Source of the DNA: Oehlia diaphana | Taxonomy: Eukaryota; Glomeromycota; Glomeromycetes; Glomerales; Glomeraceae | Assembly (NCBI GenBank): GCA_003833135.1 | Contig: QZLH01000434.1 | Span: 76,726 to 90,751 of the forward strand | Direction: 5' to 3' | Length of the DNA stretch: 14,026 nt | Shown: positions 1 to 8,482 of the stretch, one piece after another | Layout: every line of letters begins with the position of its first letter | Numbering within the stretch: the stretch's first letter is position 1 | The notes under the pieces: model-generated | Database searches by the model: none | The model's input: only the letters and a program-made list of their open reading frames with translations | Told to the model about the DNA's origin: nothing | Made by a program: the position numbers and the translations under genes

Positions 1-549
1 TAGAGATAGAATTTATTATTAAATTTTTATTTAAATTAATGAATTAAGACACAATGTAAATATTAAAGTTTTATTTTTACGATATTATACATAAGTTGTT
101 TCACTTCAAGAAGTGGCTGGATAATTTTGGACACCATCTGTATTGTGGTAAATTTGGTTGTGCTTTCACTTAATAACTTATAAGGAAAATCTTATATTTA
201 AAATCCTGTAGGCTGTAGCAGCTGTAACTCATCTCAAAAAGTACTTCAACATTACCAAAAATTCTGCTCTCAATAATGAAAGACAGTATTTATACTCTCA
301 GCTTTATGTGAACCAATCTTTTTCTTATTACTAATAATTCCACTTCTAATCACAATATATCCAATTCTTCTAATTCTCAATAGAGATCAATATCAAAAGA
401 TTATAAAGGAAAATAATGTTCAGTTTCTTTCTCTAAAGGTCTGTAATCTTTTTCTTTGACTTCACAACCTTTAAGAAACCTATTCTTTTGGTTGCTTCTG
501 ATTCTCCTCAAATTTTGAAAATTTTTGTCTTGCTTAAAGATATTAGCTG
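1..549. other. A+T-rich region without a supported gene
   Basis: No convincing gene, RNA or mobile-element end is seen here. The minus strand is open for about 46 codons (roughly 546-408) and reads as a charged, lysine/glutamate-rich peptide, but it has no start codon, motif or recognised family. It may be a small eroded coding remnant. Confidence 0.4.
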
Positions 550-589
550 TTTATGACTAAATAATATAATTATATTATTTAGTCATAAA
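550..589. repeat. 40-bp perfect palindrome
   Basis: Positions 550-569 are the exact reverse complement of 570-589, with no spacer, so the strand can fold into a 20-bp A+T-rich stem. The arm carries the motif TATGACTAAATAAT, which recurs in similar form in the tandem array that starts next to it. It may be a cruciform-prone product of array rearrangement or the joined ends of a small element. No function is assigned. Confidence 0.9.
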
Positions 590-590
590 A

Positions 591-710
591 TAATCTAACT
601 ATAACTAAATAATCTAAGTATGACTATAAATAATCTAACTATAACTAAATAATTTAAGTATGACTATAAATAATCTAAATATAACTAAATAATTTAAATA
701 TATCTAAGTT
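591..710. repeat. Tandem repeat, 40-bp period, three units
   Basis: The phrase TAATCTAA(C/A)TATAACTAAAT recurs at 591, 631 and 671, an exact 40-bp spacing. The third unit is more diverged, and weaker TAACTAAATA echoes continue to about 750. This is a short A+T-rich minisatellite with no coding potential. Confidence 0.85.
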
Positions 711-903
711 AATAACCTAAATATAATTAAATACTTTAACTAAATAACCTGTTTGTGATAATTTTGTATACCTAGTTATTTTTCTTACTATATTTCTTCC
801 CTTTGAATTCACTTTTTTTTTAGCCTTTTCCATTTATTATTTGTGATCATATGATTAAATAACCTAAATATTATTATTTAAAATTCTTATTTAGTTCTAT
901 GCA

Positions 904-1095
904 TCAATAATCATTTTCTAATATGATTTGTGATATTGGGATTCTATGGTTGATTAGTTGTTGAATTCTATGTTTAAGCCTTGGAGGTCTGGCTTGTCTG
1001 CAATTATTTGGATCACAAGTTTTATGACAAAGTTTCTGCTATTTTATGCCTCTTTGATTGCCTGTTAAGGATTCGAAGGTGCTTTTTTTCTTTAT
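904..1095 (-). pseudogene. Small eroded coding fragment, unknown family
   Basis: Reading the minus strand from 1095 to the TGA at 904-906 gives 64 codons, interrupted only by a TAG about one third of the way in, next to a CAG codon. Composition is protein-like: a Cys-rich stretch (LCHKTCDPNNCRQARPPR) is followed by a basic, helix-prone C-terminus ending ISQIILENDY. Local GC is higher than in the flanks, unusual for random open frames in DNA this A+T-rich. There is no start codon in frame, so it is a fragment, possibly the last exon of a gene or a mobile-element ORF. I do not recognise the family. A chance open frame is possible. Confidence 0.3.
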
Positions 1096-1168
1096 CTATT
1101 TTGTTATCCATCAAAATACTGAAATATGGTAAAAAAATATCATGTCAGGTGGTGCAGTAAATTGCAGT

Positions 1169-1347
1169 ATATATATGCCACCCAAATTATTTTGGGCTGC
1201 TATAATTATAAGTAAAATTTCAAATTCAATTATGGCATCCCAAATTATTTTGGCACTTTACATAATAAATTATATATAAACTGAATGAATTACGGCATTC
1301 CAAATTATAATTATAGCATCCCAAAATAATTTGGGTAGCATGTATAT
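1169..1347. mobile_element. 179-bp TIR element (MITE-like)
   Basis: Positions 1169-1211 match the reverse complement of 1305-1347 with three mismatches over 43 bp. The core CCCAAATTATTTTGGG is itself a near-palindrome, and a further copy sits inside the element around 1251-1266. Both ends fall in TATA tracts, so a TA target duplication is possible but cannot be told from the end sequence. There is no coding capacity. The size, TIRs and A+T-rich interior fit a non-autonomous miniature element; a Tc1/mariner source is only a guess from the TA flanks. Confidence 0.75.
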
Positions 1348-1440
1348 CGCAGCAAATTCGTGTCTAAATTTGGTTAATACTATGCTATAATTTTGGCGAT
1401 ATTTTGGACACATAATTTGAGATTCCAACTTAGTGTAATG

Positions 1441-1502
1441 CTAGTGACCTGATAGTGACCTGGTAGCTATCATAGAACTGTCATAGAACTGTCATGGAAC
1501 TG
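1441..1502. repeat. Two adjacent 11-bp tandem repeats
   Basis: (C/A)TAGTGACCTG occurs twice at 1441-1451 and 1452-1462. After an 7-bp gap, TCATAGAACTG occurs at 1470, 1481 and, with one change, 1492. Both short arrays have an 11-bp period but different units. Confidence 0.85.
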
Positions 1503-2101
1503 GTAATTTGCCAGCTTGGGTACCATCTTCTTATGTTCTAAGATCTGGCCAAAATTATAGAACGAATTTTAACTGCGTCTTATTGTGCCAGTCACGTAAT
1601 CCTGTTACAGTACTGAATACCCTTTATCATAATATAGCAAATTTAATTAACCAGTTGTCACTAGTTCTGTATACTATGGCTGACCTATTTAATTGTCATA
1701 AGTGTGCTGATTTTGTAATCCTATTTGTTTCCAGTTTATGTATGTCCCTAGTAAAAGTAAAGTTGTGGCTAAATTTATAGAATATTATATCATCAAAATT
1801 GAACAAAAATCTATTACGTCAAAAATAATAATAAAATTTGTTTAACTTTAATATCAATTTTGGGTATTCTATTGGCATGCAATTTGTATTAGCTTGGCAG
1901 CCCATTTGTTTGCTAAGAAGTACACTATCTTGTGGTCTAACTATTGCACCAGTATATGTATACCGATTTCATATCCCAAGATTTGAATCATTAGAACGCA
2001 TTTATATTATATTTTACCACATTTTCAGGCATATTAGGATTATAGTTGTATCAGTAATTGTTTTTAAAATTTTATATTCTAAAATTACATTATGTAAATA
2101 T
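1503..2101. other. No supported gene; open frames without starts
   Basis: Two plus-strand open frames of about 90 codons (1508-1780 and 1838-2122) begin with TTG, not ATG, and contain no motif I recognise. The stretch around 1865-2000 has somewhat higher GC and could hold an eroded coding fragment on either strand, but nothing identifies it. No RNA gene or repeat is seen. Confidence 0.35.
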
Positions 2102-2182
2102 AATTACAGATTACTTAATTAGTTATGGGTTACTTAATTAATTACAGGTTAATTAATTATAGGTTACTTAATTACGAGTTAT
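2102..2182. repeat. Degenerate TTACTTAATTA tandem repeat
   Basis: Units starting at 2111, 2130, 2149 and 2164 share TTA(C/-)TTAATTA followed by an ACAGG/ATGGG/ATAGG-like spacer, at 19-, 19- and 15-bp steps. The array lies about 110 bp upstream of the transposon at 2291 and outside its inverted repeat. Confidence 0.75.
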
Positions 2183-2290
2183 TGATTATAAAGTAATAAA
2201 AGTATTAAAGATATTTTTTTAATTTTTATAAAAAAATTAAAAATGTTCATAAAATATTTATACCTGTATAACTATATATTTATTAATTAT

Positions 2291-2319
2291 TAGGGGGCTT
2301 ACACATATCACGTAATTAT
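2291..2319 (+). repeat. Left terminal inverted repeat
   Basis: This arm contains GGGGCTTACACATATCACGT and pairs with 5252-5280. The single mismatch is at position 3 (G here, A in the right arm). Inside it, after 17 bp, comes a C-tract (2337-2350). Confidence 0.9.
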
Positions 2320-2761
2320 AGATCACTATATAACTGACCCCCCCTTCCCCTATTGTGAGATTATGATATCACGTGATCATATTACCGTCAACAATATTAT
2401 ATAATATAATAGCAACTGTCACACAGATATCAATTCATATTGTTAAGAATACATTGTATTCGAAACTTTTTCCCATTGACCCAATTTTAATGATATTAGT
2501 TTTCTTTTTCTTTTCTCACCTTTTAAATTATGAAACAGTCTTTCTTGACTATTTTACGAGTATGATGAATACAATATTTAAGTTAAAAAAAAAAACTTTA
2601 CACATGTTTATAGTAAATCAGATCAAATTAAAAAATTACATCATTTCTGTGCACATATGATTTTTCAAATGTGACTTAATATTTAATACATGTAAAATGA
2701 TCTGATCGCATTTTTTATCGTGTTTTAAATCACCTCTTTAATTTCTTAACCAAAATTTAAC
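2320..2761 (+). promoter_or_regulatory. 5' non-coding region of the transposon
   Basis: A+T-rich sequence between the left inverted repeat and the first in-frame ATG. It must contain the transposase promoter and 5' UTR if the gene was expressed, but no clear TATA box or transcription start can be assigned. The open frame at 2373-2660 starts with a non-ATG codon and reads as low-complexity hydrophobic sequence, so I do not call it. Confidence 0.4.
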
Positions 2762-4975
2762 ATGCAGACTTTCTTAACTACACCAAAGTATAACAAGTTT
2801 TACATTTATAAAACTCCTATAAATCAACACCAGAGATTCTGCAATGCTTTTGGATATTATCGTATGGTGAATGCAAAAAACCCTATATACCCAAAAATTA
2901 ATCTATGTACGGAATGCACTAATGCATGAAAAGAAATTCGGCATAAAACTCAAGAAGAAATCGAAAATAAAATCCAGGAATATCTAGCAACTCCGGTTCC
3001 AATTCAAGATTTTTTGCAAACTTTTCGTTCATGACCTGATCCATTTCAAAGCTCAAAAACCGGCAAGTCCCAAGTCTCTCAAAAGCCAATAGAAGAGATT
3101 ATTGTAGCTGATGTTAATCCACCTCCCAATGCTGCTGTGCAGAAGAGGGCTGCAGAAATTATTAATGCAACCAATATGAAACTTGCTGAGCTTCAACAAA
3201 TTTACAATTCTACTAGTGATCTGGAAATTCGATGTAATTTAACAGAATGTATGACAAATTTTAAGGAAACTTTGTGCAGTGAGAATAATAAGGTTAAAAA
3301 ACTAAAGCGTCAAGCAGGTTATCAACGTAAGAACAGAGAAAAAAAAGCAAAACTTCTACAAGAACATCAAGAAGTAATACAGTATGAATCACCTGGTCAT
3401 CCACCACTTTTGACTCAATATTCTGATTTACATGAACATATACATGAATGTATTGAGTTTGGAGCTGCAGATAAAAAAAGAAGAAAGAAAGTCATTAAAG
3501 TTAGGACTATCCGTCATCTCCAAGATGAATTCAAATCAAAATATAATGAATATCTTTCTCGTACCACTCTAAGCAATCACCTGCTGCCATCTCGATCAAG
3601 TTCTATAGCGGCAAGGACTCATCACCACCCAGCCAATATTGCAATTGCCTCTGTTTCTAGAGACGAAAAAAGTGAACATCTTGATGAGCATTATTGTCTT
3701 GCTTCTGTAAAAGGAGCGAAACAATTTGCAGCCTTATTTCTGACTCATTCTGTTATCATTTCTCAGGATGACAAAGCCAAAGTTCCTCTTAGCATTCCTG
3801 CAGTTGGAAAAACGTTCAAAACCATACAGAGTTTTCAAGAACCTGTCACATTACCTGATCATGATTTTCCTGTTGGAATGCAGCAAAAACTTATTCCATC
3901 AGTTTATTTGTTCATTAACCCACATGACACAAATGATACTTTTCGTAATGGCCAACTTTCAATTTTCGTACGTCCACAAGTTGGTACGAGCTCAGCCACT
4001 CACATGAGTGATCTTAATTCGCTAACTCAAAACAGCAATTTTGATGGAATATTAAAAGTTGACGGCAAAATCAAACCTATTTGGATTCTGTTAGTTGATG
4101 GAGGTTCGGATGAAAATCCTCGCCATATGAAAAATATTTACCAATATTGTAGAATGTTCCACGCTTTTGACCTTGATTATCTTTCTATTCGGACACATGC
4201 ACCTGGTCAATCAGCATATAATTCTGTTGAACATAGTATGTCAATGCTATCTTATAAACTGGCTGGTATAACATTACCAATCAACAAATTCAGTTCTCAC
4301 CTCAATTCTCAAGACCAGGTTGTTGATTCGGAGCTTGCAATGAAAAATTTTTGTTATGCTGGTAAGGTTTTGTGTACTCTTTGGGAACGTGATCCTATCT
4401 TTGGAAAACCAGTCACCACACAATATACTGATCAAAAAAAGTCTCCATTTAATGACGCTATATTTCCTGGATCTGAAAAAGAAAGTAATAATGAATCAAA
4501 TGTACCCTGGCAGTGGTTAGAAAATCACACCAGAATGTGTCAATACTCACTTGACATTAAGAAATGTGAAGATCGTTCTTGTTGTTCATCTAATCGTCAT
4601 AAGGAAGCAGCTACTCTTCTTGCAGAAAATAATGGATTTCTCCCACCTGTGACGAAAGGAAAAGACGGGCATTTCTTAAATCCACTCCATATACTAGAGT
4701 ATTTTAACAAGCTTAAAATACCCAGATATGATGCCCACTACCCTTCTATTAGCTCAAGTACTTATAACCATCTCTGCTGTTCTGAGTGTAATGTGTATTT
4801 TCCAACACTTTTTATTGTTGCTCAACATAAGAGAAACTGACACCCAAAACGACGAGGGTTACCAGTCAAACAGAAAAAAGTAATTACAAATTCTATTGAT
4901 GATTTTTCGGTGCCTGTATGGGATGTACAAGTTCTAACTATAAATGACCGGGAAGTTCAATCAGAAGGTGAGTAA
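2762..4975 (+). pseudogene. DDE-type transposase with C2H2 finger, three TGA stops
   Basis: ATG 2762 is the first start in the frame that runs to TAA 4973-4975 (737 codons), broken by TGA at 2927, 3032 and 4838. The longest uninterrupted piece, 3035-4837, has no ATG near its beginning. Numbered from ATG 2762, a coiled, lysine-rich region lies around residues 125-205. The likely catalytic triad is D336/D337 (SQDDKAKVPL), D446 (VDGGSDENPR) and E490 (YNSVEHSMSM), with plausible DDE spacing of about 110 and 43 residues. A canonical Cx2Cx12Hx4H finger follows at C673, C676, H689 and H694; the third TGA falls between its two histidines. The first two TGAs occupy positions where I expect Trp (TNA-x-KEIR and FRS-x-PDPF). 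I recall this family as common in Rhizophagus but cannot name its superfamily. The role would be cut-and-paste transposition using the flanking inverted repeats. Confidence 0.75.
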
Positions 4976-5222
4976 AGAGGTAGTTTTATACGAAGTGGTT
5001 TATTTTTAAAAAAGAATACCTTAAAAAGTGGTATTTATACGAAGTTTTGGAATAAAAAAAAATTTTTTATTGGTACGATAATTAAATACACTAGCAATAA
5101 AACAGAAATAAAACTATTTTGTGTAATACATGTGATTGTTAATTCCACAATTACGAAAACTAGTTCTGGCCAAAATTCTTATTAGTAATCAATTATCACA
5201 TAACATGTTAGATATTCGAAAA

Positions 5223-5250
5223 CTCCCCACCCTCCCCCCCCACCCCCCCT
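5223..5250 (-). other. Subterminal C-tract; potential G-quadruplex on minus strand
   Basis: Four C-runs separated by single bases (CCCC-A-CCC-T-CCCCCCCC-A-CCCCCCC) give a minus strand fitting the G3+N1-7 quadruplex pattern. The tract directly abuts the right inverted repeat. A shorter C-tract (2337-2350) lies inside the left repeat in the same orientation, so the two are not mirror images. Such tracts are conspicuous in DNA this A+T-rich. Confidence 0.7.
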
Positions 5251-5251
5251 G

Positions 5252-5280
5252 ATAATTACGTGATATGTGTAAGCCCCTTA
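5252..5280 (-). repeat. Right terminal inverted repeat
   Basis: The reverse complement of the left arm (2291-2319), with one mismatch in 29 bp. The hAT gene remnant ends 124 bp further on, so the two elements are close neighbours. Confidence 0.9.
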
Positions 5281-5403
5281 CTTAAAAAAGTTATAATATT
5301 AAGATAAATGCTGTAAAATTTATAGTTGTGACAAAATTATATTAAAACTGAACTTTATTTTTATTAAAGAAAAAATCATTTATGATATTACAAAAATGCT
5401 AAT

Positions 5404-7175
5404 TTAATTTTGATCAAATTCTTCTTGTAATAATGCATTTATATCAAAATTTTTTTCTCCATGATCAACTAGTTGTGTTTTTCAATACGTACTTCTACAA
5501 CTTGTACTTTAAGAAGTTGACGTAACTCTTCAGATGCCAAATTTAAGTATTCATTAATTCCATTATTATTATTATTTATATCATTTTCATCTTCTCCAAA
5601 TTCTTCTTTTACTTCAATAGTATCATCATCAGCAAGATGTTTTTTCAATTTCCTCATAAAATTTTTCTTCTTACAAATCTTAGTATACATATTTTAATTC
5701 TACTTTTGCATTGGTAATATAATAGGCATGTAATTTTGCCATATTTTGTATACGATCAATTCCTAATCTAAAAATTAAATTATTAATTATTAGTTATATG
5801 GAATTTATATAATTCAAAATTATGATTTGCTATCTGATTCTTCGTTTATTCATCATCCATCCTAATACTGAAAAATTCATTCACATCCAGTATTATGTGG
5901 CCTTATTGAAAAAATTTTAAAAGCTAAATCTTAAATGTAATTTTTTCATTATTTTCTTTATATGTCATATTCCACCAACTTTGAACTGTATATATTTCAT
6001 CAATAAATTGATGATCATATGGAGCTTTTTTATTTCTGTAATTTGAAAACTGACTGATCAAAATCTGACTAGAATTTTTTCTTTCACCCATTTTAAACTA
6101 TATTTCTTGAATACCATATTCAATTACTTTACAAAAAATGCTTATTTTCATTTCTTCACCTTAATAAAAATAAAATAAAAATAGTTAAAAAAAGTAGATT
6201 AGTTTATTATTAAACATTTTTTAAAAAAATTAATTCATTAAAAAAAAAATTTAATTACCATGATATTTTGGATGTAATATAAATGCAAGTATATATAATT
6301 CAATATCAAATTGCTTCCAATGCTTATTAAAAATTTCAATGTAATCTTTACAAAATGATACTTGACGTATTTCAGGTAAATTTTTAATAGTGGCATAAAG
6401 CTTAATTATTTCAATAAAATAATTGGCCAAGATGGTAGATTTGAATTCAAGACATTTTAATATTTTTTTAATTTGATACCAATTCTTCTAAATTAACATA
6501 AAAATGCTGATTAGAAATAATTTTTTTAATATCATTGTTTAATATATCAGCATCTTGTACTGCAATTTGTTTATTATAATATACTAAAATTAGTAATAAT
6601 TAATAAATAATAAAAATAAATAAATTAATTTATTTGATAAAGTAAAATTAGTACTTAATACTTACATTTTTTAAAGTAGTTTCACAAGATAAAACAGAGT
6701 TTGCACAATCAAACGCTGTAGACCAGCATGTTTTCACATATGATTTCAACCCTCCACCTTTTACCATATTTTTCAATATTTCTGTACGCAAAGTTTTTCC
6801 AGCTTTGTGAGAAGTTTTAAAGAATTTGACAATCTTCATGCATTTTTTTAAAAGATTTTTTGCAAAAGGCAAATTACATATATCAGTAATAATTAAATTA
6901 ATTTGATGATCAATGCAATGAATTGGCATTATATTTTCATATTTTTTATTAACGAGTTTTTTTGCTTTAACCATAGAAGATGCATTATCAGATATAATTG
7001 CAGAAAATTTCTTTACGCCCACTGATTCAATTACTTCAATTATTTTTTCAGAAATATATTGACTGGTATGTGATTCTTTAAAAAAATTTTGAATTGAATG
7101 AATAAATTCTTTTTCACTTTTAGTAAAAATGATGAATGCGTAAAATGATTATTCTACTGGTGATGTTGTAACCCT
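5404..7175 (-). pseudogene. hAT transposase pseudogene (BED/ricesleeper-like), four inferred exons
   Basis: Minus-strand exons inferred from protein continuity and splice signals are: E1 about 7175-6666, E2 6583-6259, E3 6159-5834, E4 5767-5404. E1 contains FSAIISDNASSMVKAKK, the hAT catalytic-Asp region, followed by HCIDHQINLI and a CWSTAFDC block. E2 reads ILKCLEFKSTILANYFIE to ILHPKYHG. E3 carries the C-terminal dimerisation region with the catalytic-Glu motif CE-x-x-FS. E4 reads IDRIQNMAKLHAYYITNAK and ends in an acidic tail at TAA 5404-5406. Introns 1 and 2 have GT donors (6665, 6258) and AG acceptors (6584, 6160); an alternative acceptor for intron 1 is at 6560. The third donor reads AT, not GT (5833-5832). 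Stops occur at 7149, 6098 (at an expected Trp) and 5877 (at the Arg of CER), and frameshifts near 6490, 5930, 5875 and 5480. The N-terminus with the BED finger is missing, cut off near 7165. Confidence 0.8.
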
Positions 7176-7809
7176 TGAAACCAGGTTGATTACGTGATTG
7201 GAAGAATAATTAACCAAAAAATAAAATACTGAAAGAAATACAGATAAATATTTAACCGATGGATAAACATTTAGCTGAAGAAATAATATTTAACTGGAAT
7301 AATTAGAAGAAATGATAGAATATAGTTACACAATATTAATTATAGTTATTTATTTTTAGATTAGTTTTATTTATAGAATAGTTCATTTTATTCTTAAATT
7401 AGTTCAATTTATAGTTTTATTTAGTTAGTCATTAGAAGAAATAAGTGGTGCAGCAAGAGAATAGGTAGAAATAGTTTCTTATAGTTCTAGTGAGATCTTT
7501 AAAAGAAAGTTAAAATATAGGAGAATAATTTTTATTAAATTGTTATAAATAGGTGTGGGATTCAATAGGAATTCTGCAGTCTTGGACTTCTGCAGTCTTT
7601 GACTCAAATAAAAATATTATTAATTATTAAAAGTTATTTTGAATATGCTTATAGTTCGCCTGAGAGTTAATTAATAATAAGTCTGAAATGATAATAAAAT
7701 ATGGGAGAACTATCGCAGTTTGTAGGAAAAAATAATGTATTAATGAAAATCTAAACTAAGCAAGAAATAAAGTACAATAAGAAAAGAAATAAAATACTTG
7801 TTTATCCAC
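7164..7809 (+). mobile_element. Candidate 5' LTR of a Ty3-like element
   Basis: Three observations support this tentative call. First, hAT coding similarity stops exactly where TGTTGTAACCC begins, as expected for insertion of an LTR starting TG. Second, a TATAAATAGG box (7544-7553) is followed 18 bp later by a 16-bp tandem doublet (7572-7603) and AATAAA-like signals (7607, 7693), an LTR-like U3/R order. Third, a broken Ty3-type gag lies downstream on the same strand. The right end is uncertain: CCACA at 7805-7809, followed after two bases by TGGCAGATGTGG as a possible primer-binding site, is one choice. An end near 7690 is another. No second LTR is inside the window to confirm it. Confidence 0.35.
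7544..7553 (+). promoter_or_regulatory. TATA box (TATAAATAGG) of the candidate LTR
   Basis: A consensus-like TATA element in A+T-rich sequence, followed by GTGTGGGATTC and a near-perfect 16-bp tandem doublet (TTCTGCAGTCTTGGAC, one mismatch). Transcription would run toward the gag region. In this composition a TATA match alone is weak; its support comes from the position upstream of the retroelement ORFs. Confidence 0.4.
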
Positions 7810-8222
7810 AGATGGCAGATGTGGATGACAATTTGATGCAATGCTTTGAGAAGGAAATGATTTTACTCTGTATTATTATTCTGACTATCTTTATATAGTC
7901 AGGTACCTGTGTGGTATTCCTAGAGGATCTGGATTTAGGTCAAAATAACTGAAAATACAAGAATGAAGGATAATCAAAGCAGTTATTACTTGTGATTAGG
8001 AGATTTATCAAAATTTATTATGAGAAAATAAAAGAATTTAAGAATTTAAAAATCATCTATGAGAAATATGATAGTAGGATGATAAAAGATCATCTGAGTA
8101 TAAGAAATATATGTTAGTATGAAAAAGGACTAACAGAAAAGAAAATACATTAAATGATGTATAAGCCTGATAAATAAGAAGTAAAAGTGAATAGAAGATA
8201 ATTATTGTGAAATTAATAAAAA

Positions 8223-8275
8223 ATAATTATCAGAGTTAAAGGAGATAATTCTGCAGAATTATCAGAGTTAAGGTA
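8223..8275. repeat. 20-bp perfect palindrome flanked by direct repeat
   Basis: GATAATTCTGCAGAATTATC at 8244-8263 equals its own reverse complement. AATTATCAGAGTTAA occurs just before it (from about 8225) and again overlapping its right end (from about 8257), suggesting a local duplication that created the palindrome. Confidence 0.8.
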
Positions 8276-8363
8276 GTTACTACAATTATTGTAAAGTATG
8301 ACTATATAAGAAAGATAAAAGTCATATTAAGATTTTACGATAGAAAAGTAAATCTAATAAACT

Positions 8364-8482
8364 ACAAATCCAAGAAGTTGCGGGTAAATTACAAATTCAA
8401 GTGGTTGCGTAAGAACCTTAAAAACATCCTAGATTGTAAGTTGTAGGTTAAACTGTAATAAACTCTCTAGATTGTAAGTTGT
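8364..8482. repeat. Two pairs of short direct repeats
   Basis: ACAAAT(C/T)CAAG(AA/TG)GTTGCG occurs at 8364-8382 and 8391-8409. CTAGATTGTAAGTTGT occurs at 8429-8444 and 8467-8482, followed by similar GTAAA...CTGT sequence. Periods are 27 and 38 bp. No inverted ends were found. Confidence 0.75.

Larger units (their letters stand above)
2291..5280 (+). mobile_element. DDE/C2H2 DNA transposon, about 2.99 kb
   Basis: The element is bounded by 29-bp terminal inverted repeats (2291-2319 and 5252-5280) with one mismatch, and encloses a plus-strand transposase gene. The outermost shared bases are TTA at 2290-2292 and at 5278-5280, so the target duplication is TTA or TA and the element proper probably runs 2293/2294-5277. 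TA would suit Tc1/mariner-like insertion and TTA would suit PIF/Harbinger-like insertion, but the protein does not look like a standard member of either. The ends are well preserved, so the element may still be mobilised by a functional transposase in trans. Its own gene carries in-frame stops. Confidence 0.85.

Noticed and set aside
2373..2660. Plus-strand open frame of 95 codons inside the transposon
   Set aside because: It starts at a non-ATG codon, reads as low-complexity hydrophobic and lysine-rich sequence, and lies in the region expected to be the transposase 5' UTR.
3768..4007. 79-codon open frame within the transposase
   Set aside because: It is a shadow in another frame of the well-supported DDE transposase.
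2762..4975. Alternative genetic code (TGA = Trp) for this DNA
   Set aside because: TGG is used at other Trp positions in the same gene, other elements in the window are broken by TAA and TAG as well as TGA, and frameshifts accompany them. Ordinary decay explains it better.
5469..5690. Separate 73-residue acidic minus-strand protein
   Set aside because: It is the C-terminal exon of the hAT pseudogene: the upstream sequence supplies the family's MAKLHAYYITNAK block and the downstream shifted frame supplies its end.
7810..7822. Confident primer-binding site for the LTR element
   Set aside because: TGGCAGATGTGG has the expected TGG start, but I cannot match it to a specific tRNA and the LTR end is uncertain, so it is mentioned only as a possibility.
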